A DNA stretch of 51,624 bases from Eubacterium sp. CAG:252 (lineage in GTDB: Bacteria > Bacillota > Clostridia > Lachnospirales > Lachnospiraceae): positions 1 to 51,624 of the forward strand of contig FR886342.1 in the NCBI GenBank assembly GCA_000436535.1, written 5' to 3'. A model generated the notes under the pieces. It was not told the origin of the DNA. It ran no database searches and was given only the letters and a program-made list of their open reading frames with translations. Every line of letters begins with the position of its first letter. Within the stretch, counting starts at the first letter, position 1. This document shows, in pieces, positions 8,287 through 15,751 of the stretch. The position numbers were made by a program, and so were the translations under genes.

Positions 8287-9627
8287 CTATAAAAAGAATA
8301 CTAGTGTATCCAGAATAAATACAGGCACAAGGATACCGATTGACCATATCATATAACCAAAGAAACCAGGCATTCTGACACCGTTTTCGTCCGCGATTGA
8401 CTTAACCATGAAGTTAGGCGCATTACCGATATATGTACCGGCACCCATAAATACGGCACCGCATGAAATAGCCATAAGTATCTTTGCGGTAATAACACCA
8501 ACGCTTGTTGTAATGCCGCTTGTAAAACCAAGTGTTCCGGCAGTTGTAAAGAATACCAGATATGTAGGTGTATTATCAAGGAAACTTGAAAGCGCACCAG
8601 TAGTCCAGAACATCTGCCATGCCTTTGTAATTCCAAGTGTCGGACCAACTGCCTTAAGAATCATAAGTGCTGGCTGCATTGTTATGAATATACCGATGAA
8701 AAGTATGGCAACTTCCTTAATAGCACCCCAGTTAAAGTGGTTCTTTGTTCTTATTTCCTTCTTAGTTGTCTTGAATGATAAAAATGCAGCTACAAGAATA
8801 ATAGCTATCTCTATCATAGTAACAAATGAGAATGTCACCTCTCCGATATGCAAGCCCTTAAGCGTACCATCTGCGCGCATAAATGCTGGAACATTAGAAA
8901 GTGTACCGCTTAATACAACAGCTATTACAATCGCAATAATAAATATTACATTGTGTCCACCCTGGAACTTTACCTCTGTTGACTCTTTGCTTATATCAGG
9001 CACACTGCCCTCTGCAATATCAAGTCTGTAGTTCTTTCTGTCTATCATATAGAATACAGGAAGAAGCACTACAAGATTAAAGCATAATACTGGCAACAGA
9101 TGAAGACTCCATGTAAATGGTACTCCTCTCATAAATCCCATAAGAAGTGGTGGGTCACCTATTGGTGTAAGGCATCCACCCATATTGGATATAAGGAATA
9201 TGAAGAATATCATAATATGGCTTCTTCTGTGTCTCCACGAATTCATCTTTATAATAGGACGTACAAGAAGCATACTTGCACCTGTTGTTCCTATAATACT
9301 TGAAAGAAATGTTCCTATTAACAATGTAATAGTATTGACTCTTGGTGAACCTACTAAGTCACCATCCAGAGAAATATTACCTGCAACGCAGAACAATCCA
9401 AATAATAAAACTATAAAACCTAAATAATCATTTATTATACACTCAAGCACAGTTTCAGCGGCAGTTCCTACACCCTGTGTTATGGCAAAAGGTATAATAA
9501 AAAGCAGCGACCAGAATATTACCGCATGTAACTGATGGCTTTCCCACCATTCAGCCTTTACAAGCGGCATAATCGCAATACATAAAAGCAGCCCTGCAAA
9601 AGGGATGCACAGCCATAGTGGCAACAT
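8287..9627 (-). CDS. NhaD/CitMHS-type sodium:proton antiporter
   Basis: A 446-aa polytopic membrane protein with roughly 11-13 hydrophobic segments across its length. Conserved ion-transporter-superfamily features are visible: the ISNMGGCLTPIGDPPLLMGF loop and a second-half repeat around SSFLDNTPTYL and NAPNFM. These match NhaD-like Na+/H+ antiporters in the broader citrate/arsenite transporter group. The inferred role is sodium export or pH homeostasis. AGGAGG precedes the ATG by 8 nt. It heads a two-gene unit with the cytidylate-kinase-like gene. A TATAAT-like -10 lies on the minus strand at 9694-9689 with only a weak -35. Exact substrate specificity cannot be read from the sequence. Confidence 0.82.
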   Translation of the reverse strand: MLPLWLCIPFAGLLLCIAIMPLVKAEWWESHQLHAVIFWSLLFIIPFAITQGVGTAAETVLECIINDYLGFIVLLFGLFCVAGNISLDGDLVGSPRVNTITLLIGTFLSSIIGTTGASMLLVRPIIKMNSWRHRRSHIMIFFIFLISNMGGCLTPIGDPPLLMGFMRGVPFTWSLHLLPVLCFNLVVLLPVFYMIDRKNYRLDIAEGSVPDISKESTEVKFQGGHNVIFIIAIVIAVVLSGTLSNVPAFMRADGTLKGLHIGEVTFSFVTMIEIAIILVAAFLSFKTTKKEIRTKNHFNWGAIKEVAILFIGIFITMQPALMILKAVGPTLGITKAWQMFWTTGALSSFLDNTPTYLVFFTTAGTLGFTSGITTSVGVITAKILMAISCGAVFMGAGTYIGNAPNFMVKSIADENGVRMPGFFGYMIWSIGILVPVFILDTLVFFL

Positions 9628-9885
9628 AACTAATTCCTCCTAACGGTTAATTTTGTTAACAAGCATTATCATTTCATTTCGCTAATGCATTATAGTATGT
9701 TTTTTTTGAAAATTAAAGCTTTCTTAAGTTTTTATTTAAAAACAATGAAGTTAAATTATTAACAATATATTGCATGGATATAGGTTAATTACTATAGTTA
9801 TAACAGTTCCAAACCCTCGCCACTCTTGGTAAAGAACTATTATAATGTTAATAACACACTTATCTAATAATAAAAAGCCGTCACC
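9628..9885. other. AT-rich upstream region of the antiporter gene
   Basis: No believable gene. The part nearest the antiporter holds its AGGAGG site, a short GTTAA/TTAAC inverted repeat and a TATAAT-like -10 (minus strand 9694-9689). The rest is AT-rich sequence between this promoter and the downstream end of the tRNA-Leu transcript; nothing else recognised. Confidence 0.4.
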
Positions 9886-9960
9886 CTGAGCACAATTTAT
9901 ACAACAGATATATGCAGCATCCTATCATCCTGATATATATTGTATAGATTATGTTCTGAG
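9886..9960 (-). terminator. Long imperfect hairpin downstream of tRNA-Leu
   Basis: The sequence from 9886 to about 9913 is repeated inverted at about 9933-9960 with a few mismatches; both ends carry CTGAG / CTCAG. On the minus strand it begins about 20 nt after the tRNA and is followed by GGTGACGGCTTTTTA, so it could end the tRNA transcript. It is longer than a normal terminator and could be part of a small structured RNA. Confidence 0.5.
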
Positions 9961-9980
9961 CGACAGCTCTTATTCTGTAA

Positions 9981-10063
9981 TGCGGATAGTGGGACTTGAA
10001 CCCACACGATGTCACCACCGGCAGATTTTGAGTCTGCTGCGTCTGCCATTCCGCCATATCCGC
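9981..10063 (-). tRNA. tRNA-Leu (anticodon CAA)
   Basis: An 83-nt tRNA on the minus strand. The acceptor stem GCGGATA pairs with TATCCGC, with discriminator A at 9981. The anticodon arm GCAGA-CTCAAAA-TCTGC gives anticodon CAA, reading UUG. A T-arm with GGTTCAAGTCC and a long variable arm, as expected for tRNA-Leu, are present. The 3' CCA is not encoded. A 67-codon open frame over this region is not a gene. Confidence 0.95.
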
Positions 10064-10074
10064 AAACAAACGAT

Positions 10075-10104
10075 ATAATATCATACTTTATATTATAAAG
10101 TCAA
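10075..10104 (-). promoter_or_regulatory. Sigma-A promoter of tRNA-Leu
   Basis: On the minus strand, -35 TTGACT (10104-10099), an 18-nt spacer and -10 TATTAT (10080-10075) end about 12 nt before the tRNA 5' end. Confidence 0.75.
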
Positions 10105-10221
10105 GTGAATTATAATCTTTGTTCTGTTTGACGTAACATTCATTAGTTAATAACATCAATAAAGCGTAAATATAAAAGTCTATCTTTTCTTAGGCTGTCA
10201 GACATTCACCCTATAAAATGA

Positions 10222-10272
10222 AAGTTTAAAGAAGAAATCTGTATAGGCACAGTACAGTTCTTCTTTAAACTT
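10222..10272 (-). terminator. Strong hairpin downstream of glgA
   Basis: Arms 10222-10236 and 10258-10272 are a 15-bp perfect inverted repeat (AAGTTTAAAGAAGAA), extended inside by CTGTA/TACAG. It lies 33 nt beyond the glgA stop. There is no clean T-tract, only TTTCATTTTAT on the minus strand, so terminator is likely rather than certain. Confidence 0.65.
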
Positions 10273-10304
10273 CCAATATTCACATCACGTCTATTATTTA
10301 CATT

Positions 10305-11741
10305 TTACAGTGAATTATATAAATCTTCGTATTTCTTTGCTGAACTCTTCCATGAGAAGTCTTTCTTCATGCCTCTGTCGACAATCTTATTCCACTCTCT
10401 CTTATGGTTGTAGTATACGCTCTTTGCATAGTTTACGATGCCAAGCATCTCGTGTGCATTGTAATTAGCAAATGAGAAGCCTGTTCCTGTGCTCTCGTAT
10501 TCATTGTAAGGTTCAACTGTATCCTTAAGTCCGCCAGTTTCTCTTACAATAGGAACTGTACCATATCTGAGCGCCATAAGCTGGCTTAGACCACATGGCT
10601 CAAAGAGTGATGGCATAAGGAATGCATCACACGCTGCATATATCTTATGTGACATTTCCTCTGAATAATAGATATTAGCAGATACTCTGTCATTGTACTT
10701 CCAGTCAAAATGTCTGAACATATTCTCATACTTTTCATCACCTGTACCAAGCACAACAAGCTGTACATCCTCAGAACAAAGCTCATCCATAACATAGGAG
10801 ATAAGGTCAAGTCCCTTCTGGTCTGTAAGTCTTGAAACAATACCTATCATAAACTTACCCTTATCCTGTGTAAGTCCAAGTTCTTTCTGTAAAGCAACTT
10901 TATTCTTCCACTTCTCCTTACGGAAAGTTATCTGATTATAATTAGCTGCAAGTGACTTATCTGTCATAGGGTCATATACTTCATAATCGATACCATTCAC
11001 GATACCACAAAGTGCATTGGCTCTTGCATTCATAAGTCCATCAAGATTTTCTCCATAGAAAGGTGTCTTAATCTCTTCTGCATATGTTTCACTTACAGTT
11101 GTTACCTTATCCGCATATACAATACCACCCTTAAGATAGTTGGCATCCTCATATGCCTCAAGCTTGTCCGATGTAAAGTAGCTGTCAGCAAGTCCTGTTA
11201 TATCCTTAACCTTCTTGAGGTCCCACACACCCTGGAACTTAAGATTATGTATAGTCATAATAGACTTAACTCCATTGTAGAAATCTCCGCCCGAAAATCT
11301 CTCATGAAGATATACCGGAATAAGACCTGTCTGCCAGTCATTACAATGTATAATATCCGGCTTAAATCCTATAACTGGAATAGCTGAGAGTGCTGCCTTG
11401 CTAAAGAATGCAAACTTCTCAATATCCTCGTGAATCCAGCTATAAGGCTTAGGTCCCCCAAAGTAGAATTCATTATCGATAAAGTAGAATGTAACTCCTT
11501 CATATTCCATCTCGAAAACACCAACATACTGTGTACGCCAGGCTAAGTCGATATAGAAATGTGTCTTGTATATCATCTTTTCTCTATACTCCCAAGGTAT
11601 ACATGTATACTTTGGAATCATAACACGAACATCAAACTTCTCCTTGTCAAAGTACTTTGGTAAAGAGCCTACAACGTCAGCAAGTCCTCCTGTCTTTATG
11701 AAAGGAACTGCCTCTGATGCAATAAATAAAACATTCTTCAT
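10305..11741 (-). CDS. glgA: Glycogen synthase (ADP-glucose type)
   Basis: A 478-aa GT5 glycosyltransferase that moves glucose from ADP-glucose to the non-reducing end of an alpha-1,4-glucan. The N-terminal KTGGLADVVGSLP (residues 17-29) is the ADP-glucose binding signature. The C-terminal GT-B half has SRLTDQKG, MPSLFEPCGLSQL and the RETGGLKDTV loop. Length is typical. It is a single gene here, with no glgB/C/D/P beside it, bounded by hairpins on the downstream side and a ~160-bp AT-rich gap upstream. GGGG lies just before the ATG. It indicates glycogen storage in the cytoplasm. Confidence 0.96.
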   Translation of the reverse strand: MKNVLFIASEAVPFIKTGGLADVVGSLPKYFDKEKFDVRVMIPKYTCIPWEYREKMIYKTHFYIDLAWRTQYVGVFEMEYEGVTFYFIDNEFYFGGPKPYSWIHEDIEKFAFFSKAALSAIPVIGFKPDIIHCNDWQTGLIPVYLHERFSGGDFYNGVKSIMTIHNLKFQGVWDLKKVKDITGLADSYFTSDKLEAYEDANYLKGGIVYADKVTTVSETYAEEIKTPFYGENLDGLMNARANALCGIVNGIDYEVYDPMTDKSLAANYNQITFRKEKWKNKVALQKELGLTQDKGKFMIGIVSRLTDQKGLDLISYVMDELCSEDVQLVVLGTGDEKYENMFRHFDWKYNDRVSANIYYSEEMSHKIYAACDAFLMPSLFEPCGLSQLMALRYGTVPIVRETGGLKDTVEPYNEYESTGTGFSFANYNAHEMLGIVNYAKSVYYNHKREWNKIVDRGMKKDFSWKSSAKKYEDLYNSL

Positions 11742-11838
11742 ATAATCCCCTTTCTATATGTCATTAGTATAACATATATCATGTTTTTAATAATCTGACG
11801 TATTATTCAGACATTTTAATACTTCTACTTAATATTAT

Positions 11839-11894
11839 AGCATATATTGAACAAATTACATACTATTAATGTAATATTTTATTCAATATATGCT
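11839..11894 (-). terminator. Hairpin after the NlpC/P60 gene
   Basis: AGCATATATTGAA at 11839-11851 is inverted at 11882-11894, with an inner TTACAT/ATGTAA pair. It starts 8 nt past the stop codon of the minus-strand hydrolase gene. It is AT-rich and followed by a modest T/A stretch. A terminator or mRNA 3'-end stabiliser is the likely role. Confidence 0.65.
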
Positions 11895-11901
11895 ATATTA
11901 A

Positions 11902-12954
11902 TTACCAATATCTTCTTACAGCTGTTATACTCATACCTATATTAACAGATGAAACCTTTACACTATCTCCTGGAACAGGTGCGTGAATCATCTGACCACC
12001 ACCGATGTATATTCCTACATGTCCCGGATAACATATAATATCACCTGGCTGTGCCGCGCTTATGCCACCTGCAACCGCTGCTCCACCATATGCCTGTGCA
12101 CCCGATGTACGTGGAATACTGATGCCACACTGTGCTAACACATATGATGTTAAACCTGAGCAGTCAAATCCACTAGGTGATGCACCACCGCTTCTGTATG
12201 GCACACCAAGGTACTGATATGCAACTGATACAATATTTGATGCAACTGCCGAATTATTATTAGCAGTTGTTGGAATAGATGAGATTGTTGTCACCTTAGA
12301 TGCTGAAGCTGATGCCGCAGCCGCTGATGCTCTTCTCTGTTCCTCAGCCTTTGCAGCCATCTCTGCCGCCTCCTGATACTTGGCATCTGCATCTTCCTTG
12401 TCTGCCTTTGCCTTATCAAGTGCTGTATATAAAGTTGCCTGCTTGTTAGTAAGTTCTTTCTGCTTATTATCAAGTGATGCCTGCTTTTCTTCAAGAGTTG
12501 ACTTATAATCAGCTATAGCCTGCGCTGTACTTGCCATCTCCTCAAGCTTGTTACGGTCGTAGTCATATACCTGCTGCATATAACTTGCCTTGTTAATAAC
12601 ATCACTCATATCTGATGCTGTAAGGAAAACCTCTGCCATAGATGCTGACTGGTCTTCATACATATACTGAATTCTTAACTTTGTGTCTTCAAACTGCTTC
12701 TGCTGTACTCTCTGAGCTTCATCAAGTTCTGTGTTAGTCTTATCAACTTCGTCTGCAAGATCTGCCATATCCTGTTCAAGACTTTCAATCTCTGTTAAAA
12801 GATATGCAAGCTGCTGTGTTAAATTATCGACCTGCTGCTGTGCTTCCTGCTGCTGTGTCTTAAGTGTGTCAAGGTCATCCGCAAATACAGATGTTCCCAT
12901 AATTGTTGTTATAAGCGCTGCTGCGGCAAACGTTTTTAATGCTCTTCTATACAT
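11902..12954 (-). CDS. Secreted NlpC/P60 peptidoglycan endopeptidase with N-terminal coiled coil
   Basis: A 350-aa exported cell-wall hydrolase of the CwlO/PcsB layout. Residues 1-25 are a signal peptide ending near SVFA-DD. Residues ~28-200 are a heptad-rich coiled coil (Gln/Glu/Leu-rich), then an Ala/Ser linker, and from ~240 an NlpC/P60 domain. Catalytic Cys265 is in FDCSGL, with His312 in PGHVGIY and His324 in MIHAPVPG. The family cuts gamma-D-Glu-diamino acid bonds. PcsB/CwlO proteins are activated by FtsEX, but no ftsEX is nearby. A good sigma-A promoter is upstream at 13036-13008. GGAG sits 6 nt before the ATG. It lies between glgA and spo0A and is apparently monocistronic. Confidence 0.93.
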   Translation of the reverse strand: MYRRALKTFAAAALITTIMGTSVFADDLDTLKTQQQEAQQQVDNLTQQLAYLLTEIESLEQDMADLADEVDKTNTELDEAQRVQQKQFEDTKLRIQYMYEDQSASMAEVFLTASDMSDVINKASYMQQVYDYDRNKLEEMASTAQAIADYKSTLEEKQASLDNKQKELTNKQATLYTALDKAKADKEDADAKYQEAAEMAAKAEEQRRASAAAASASASKVTTISSIPTTANNNSAVASNIVSVAYQYLGVPYRSGGASPSGFDCSGLTSYVLAQCGISIPRTSGAQAYGGAAVAGGISAAQPGDIICYPGHVGIYIGGGQMIHAPVPGDSVKVSSVNIGMSITAVRRYW

Positions 12955-13007
12955 ACAAACTCCTATTTATTACAATTTTGTTAAAACATTTTTACAAATA
13001 CGTTAAT

Positions 13008-13036
13008 ATTATAATATAGGAATTGTAATATTTCAA
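13008..13036 (-). promoter_or_regulatory. Sigma-A promoter of the NlpC/P60 gene
   Basis: Minus strand: -35 TTGAAA (13036-13031), 17-nt spacer, -10 TATAAT (13013-13008), about 54 nt before the start codon. Confidence 0.75.
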
Positions 13037-13096
13037 GGAAAATTACACAATTATGACAAAAATTCACACTTTCGTCATATATGTATGCCGCATACA

Positions 13097-13885
13097 TCAG
13101 CCTTCCGCATGTGTAAGTCTTATATTGTCAGCGATAAGCGCTATAAACTCTGAGTTAGTTGGCTTGCCTTTTCCATTGCTTATAGTGTATCCAAAAAGGT
13201 CATTGAGGACATCAGGATTGCCTCTGTTCCATGCAACCTCAATGGCATGTCTTATGGCACGCTCAACTCTGCTTGGGGTTGTCTCAAACTTTTTGGCTAT
13301 TGTTGGATATAATATCTTTGTTATGCTGTTTATAATATCAGGGTCATTAACCGCTAAAGTTATAGACTCCCTTAAGTACTGATAACCTTTTATGTGTGCT
13401 GGAACACCTATCTCATGTATCATTCCTGTAATCTCATTCTCAAGAACATATTTTTTATGGTTAACTGTATCCCTGATAACAACATTCTTAATTTCTGCTG
13501 GTGTCCTGTGCACCTTTCCGACATACTTTATACGATTGATAAGCATGTCATTGTCAAAAGGCTTCATTATGTAATATGCTGCTCCCTTGCTGAAAGCATC
13601 TTCTGTAACATCTTCCATTCCGACAGCACTTATAACTATAAATGCCGGCTTTGAACATTCTCCGTCTTCACGGACTTTCTGCATGACACTTATTCCGTCA
13701 AGCTGTGGCATAATAATATCAAGAAGAACAACGTCTGGCGATGTCTTTTTAATAACATCGATAGTTTCTTCTCCATTAGTTGCAACACCTACAACCTCTA
13801 GTTCAGGTTCATCATTGATAACTTCTTTTATGACATCTACCATTTTCTTGTTATCATCTGCAATAACCACTTTTAAAGACTCCAT
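13097..13885 (-). CDS. spo0A: Sporulation master response regulator Spo0A
   Basis: A 262-aa response regulator. The receiver domain (1-~120) has the acidic pair Asp10-Asp11, phospho-acceptor Asp56 (VVLLDIIMP) and Lys108 (YIMKPF). The C-terminal Spo0A DNA-binding domain contains the recognition helix SRVERAIRHAIEVAWNRG. When phosphorylated it binds 0A boxes (TGTCGAA) and commits cells to sporulation. It is transcribed alone, divergently from spoIVB. A near-perfect sigma-A promoter and tandem 0A boxes lie upstream, so autoregulation is likely. GAGGGG precedes the ATG. Length and motifs are canonical. Confidence 0.98.
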   Translation of the reverse strand: MESLKVVIADDNKKMVDVIKEVINDEPELEVVGVATNGEETIDVIKKTSPDVVLLDIIMPQLDGISVMQKVREDGECSKPAFIVISAVGMEDVTEDAFSKGAAYYIMKPFDNDMLINRIKYVGKVHRTPAEIKNVVIRDTVNHKKYVLENEITGMIHEIGVPAHIKGYQYLRESITLAVNDPDIINSITKILYPTIAKKFETTPSRVERAIRHAIEVAWNRGNPDVLNDLFGYTISNGKGKPTNSEFIALIADNIRLTHAEG

Positions 13886-14022
13886 ATATTTCCCCTCACA
13901 CTTTTAATATTATTAGCGCAAATGTATATACTAATGAATATCTGCTGCCATGTGTGACAAAACATAATACATATCATTATAAATGTCGACTTTGAACAGC
14001 AAACAGTAACATTTACAGACAT

Positions 14023-14051
14023 ATTATACTATCCTGGCAATATCTTATCAA
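14023..14051 (-). promoter_or_regulatory. Sigma-A promoter of spo0A
   Basis: Minus strand: -35 TTGATA (14051-14046), 17-nt spacer, -10 TATAAT (14028-14023). The predicted start near 14016 gives a leader of ~130 nt. No clear sigma-H promoter was seen. Confidence 0.8.
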
Positions 14052-14068
14052 TTAAAATCCATCGCAAC

Positions 14069-14086
14069 TGTCGACAAAATTCGACA
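14069..14086 (-). promoter_or_regulatory. Tandem 0A boxes between spo0A and spoIVB
   Basis: Minus strand: TGTCGAA at 14086-14080 and TGTCGAC at 14076-14070, exactly 10 nt apart, each preceded by TTT. That is one helical turn, the spacing used by Spo0A dimers. A third box-like TGTCGAC lies on the plus strand at 13984-13990. They sit about 55-70 bp upstream of the predicted spo0A start and ~90 bp before spoIVB. Confidence 0.75.
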
Positions 14087-14175
14087 AATGTATTTTATTA
14101 GATTTATTTGACAGTGATACTTTTCTATAAAATTAGTAATTCTGCAAATAATATGTTAAAAGGGAGGTGCTTCAT

Positions 14176-15426
14176 ATGTGTATAAAACGTACATTTAACA
14201 GATATATATTATATTCAGCTATATTGACAACTCTGCTATTATGCGCATTGACATATACTGACTATGTAAAAAAGCATTTTCCAGAACACATATATATAAC
14301 TGAACAGAGTAATACTACATTTAATCTGTCGGTTCCAGTCACAGGCAATGTATACAATTCTTCCTATAAGACTGACAACAATATTAATGCCAATTTCAAT
14401 GAAGAAGTTACATTTATAACCGGTAATCCAGCAAGCTACGATATGGACCTTAAGCTTTTCGGTGTAATATTCTTAAAGACTGTCCATGTAAATGTTGTCG
14501 ATGAAACAAAGGTTTATCCGTGCGGCTTTCAGGCTGGGCTCTATCTTAAAAGCAATGGTATCCTTGTCGTTAAGACCGACTCTGTAAGCTCAATGTCCTA
14601 CGGCGATATAATTCCGTGTGAGCATATCTTATCCAAAGGCGACTATATTCTGTACGTAAATGGTACAGAAATCAGTTCCAAAAAAGAATTCTCTGATATA
14701 ATTGCCGGCTGCGATGGCAGTAATCTTGAACTTGGCATACTAAGAAATGGCAGTATATCAACTGTAAATGTAACACCCGTCCTTGATACCAACGGCGAAT
14801 ATAAACTTGGTCTATGGGTAAAAGATGATGCCCAGGGCATCGGAACTCTGACTTATATAGATCAGTCAGAACACTTTGGTGCACTCGGACATGGAATAAC
14901 TGATAACAGCACCGGTACGATTATGAATATAAGCGGCGGTCAGATATACAAGACCCATATTCTTTCCATAATCAAAGGAAAAGACGGCACACCCGGAGAG
15001 CTTCAGGGAATTATAGACTACAAAAACACCCAGCCAGTCGGAAGTATAGATAAAAACTGCGAATATGGCATATACGGAACTATTGATAAGTCTGTCTGCA
15101 AAAGGTATAATCTTTCACTTATGAGTGTAGGCTATCGTTATATGGTACACAAAGGCAGGGCTTATGTAAGATTTTATCATAATAACCAGTATAAGGACTA
15201 CGATATAGAGATAACCTCTCTGAATAACAGCAATTCTAAAAATATATCCTTCAAAGTAACCTCAGATGAGCTTCTTGATATGACAAACGGCATAGTACAG
15301 GGAATGTCGGGATGCCCTATCATACAGGACGGAAGAATTATAGGTGCTGTAACACATGTTCTTATAGACGACTCCAAGAGTGGTTATGGCATATATATTG
15401 AAAATATGTTAAATGCATCACAGTAA
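14176..15426 (+). CDS. spoIVB: SpoIVB signalling serine protease
   Basis: A 416-aa PDZ-containing S55 family protease, secreted by the forespore into the inter-membrane space, where it triggers SpoIVFB to activate sigma-K. An N-terminal anchor (about 10-28) precedes a PDZ domain (around 118-200: SYGDIIPCEHILSKGDYIL). Catalytic His239 (FGALGHGITD) and Ser378 (QGMSGCPII), with an acidic residue near 364-368, are visible. GGGAGG lies 8 nt before the ATG at 14176; an in-frame GTG at 14167 overlaps that site and is rejected. The gene points away from spo0A, unlike the usual recN-spoIVB-spo0A series. A hairpin follows at 15513-15559. Confidence 0.93.
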   Translation: MCIKRTFNRYILYSAILTTLLLCALTYTDYVKKHFPEHIYITEQSNTTFNLSVPVTGNVYNSSYKTDNNINANFNEEVTFITGNPASYDMDLKLFGVIFLKTVHVNVVDETKVYPCGFQAGLYLKSNGILVVKTDSVSSMSYGDIIPCEHILSKGDYILYVNGTEISSKKEFSDIIAGCDGSNLELGILRNGSISTVNVTPVLDTNGEYKLGLWVKDDAQGIGTLTYIDQSEHFGALGHGITDNSTGTIMNISGGQIYKTHILSIIKGKDGTPGELQGIIDYKNTQPVGSIDKNCEYGIYGTIDKSVCKRYNLSLMSVGYRYMVHKGRAYVRFYHNNQYKDYDIEITSLNNSNSKNISFKVTSDELLDMTNGIVQGMSGCPIIQDGRIIGAVTHVLIDDSKSGYGIYIENMLNASQ

Positions 15427-15512
15427 ATATGACTAATGTATGCTGCAACCCGTTTTTAATTAATAAAGCATAAAATATAGCTGTCACCATATATAACATT
15501 AAACTTACTATC

Positions 15513-15559
15513 TATAAATGAGCAAATGAAGAACAATATTTTAAATTTGCTCATTTATA
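15513..15559 (+). terminator. Hairpin after spoIVB
   Basis: TATAAATGAGCAAAT (15513-15527) is inverted exactly at 15545-15559, with a 17-nt loop; TTTACTGTAATATTTT follows. It lies in the 325-bp gap between the convergent spoIVB and recN genes. Confidence 0.65.
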
Positions 15560-15582
15560 TTTACTGTAATATTTTAATTAAC

Positions 15583-15629
15583 AGTACAGGAAAGTATCGT
15601 ATATAACCAACTACTTATTTTCCTGTACT
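15583..15629 (-). terminator. Second hairpin between spoIVB and recN
   Basis: AGTACAGGAAA (15583-15593) is inverted at 15619-15629, 25-nt loop. It lies ~120 nt past the recN stop, so it may end the long nusB-recN transcript. No gene lies in the rest of this gap. Confidence 0.45.
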
Positions 15630-15751
15630 ATAATTTTCCATTACATATCTAAGCATTTGCAAAACACAAAAATCCGCATAAATCTTTTTTATATATCAAA
15701 ATTAAGACCTATTTTTTATTTTAGTTATTAAACTTTGCAATTATCTATTTA

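Noticed and set aside
9881..10084. 67-codon open frame on the minus strand
   Set aside because: It runs through the tRNA-Leu gene and its downstream hairpin.
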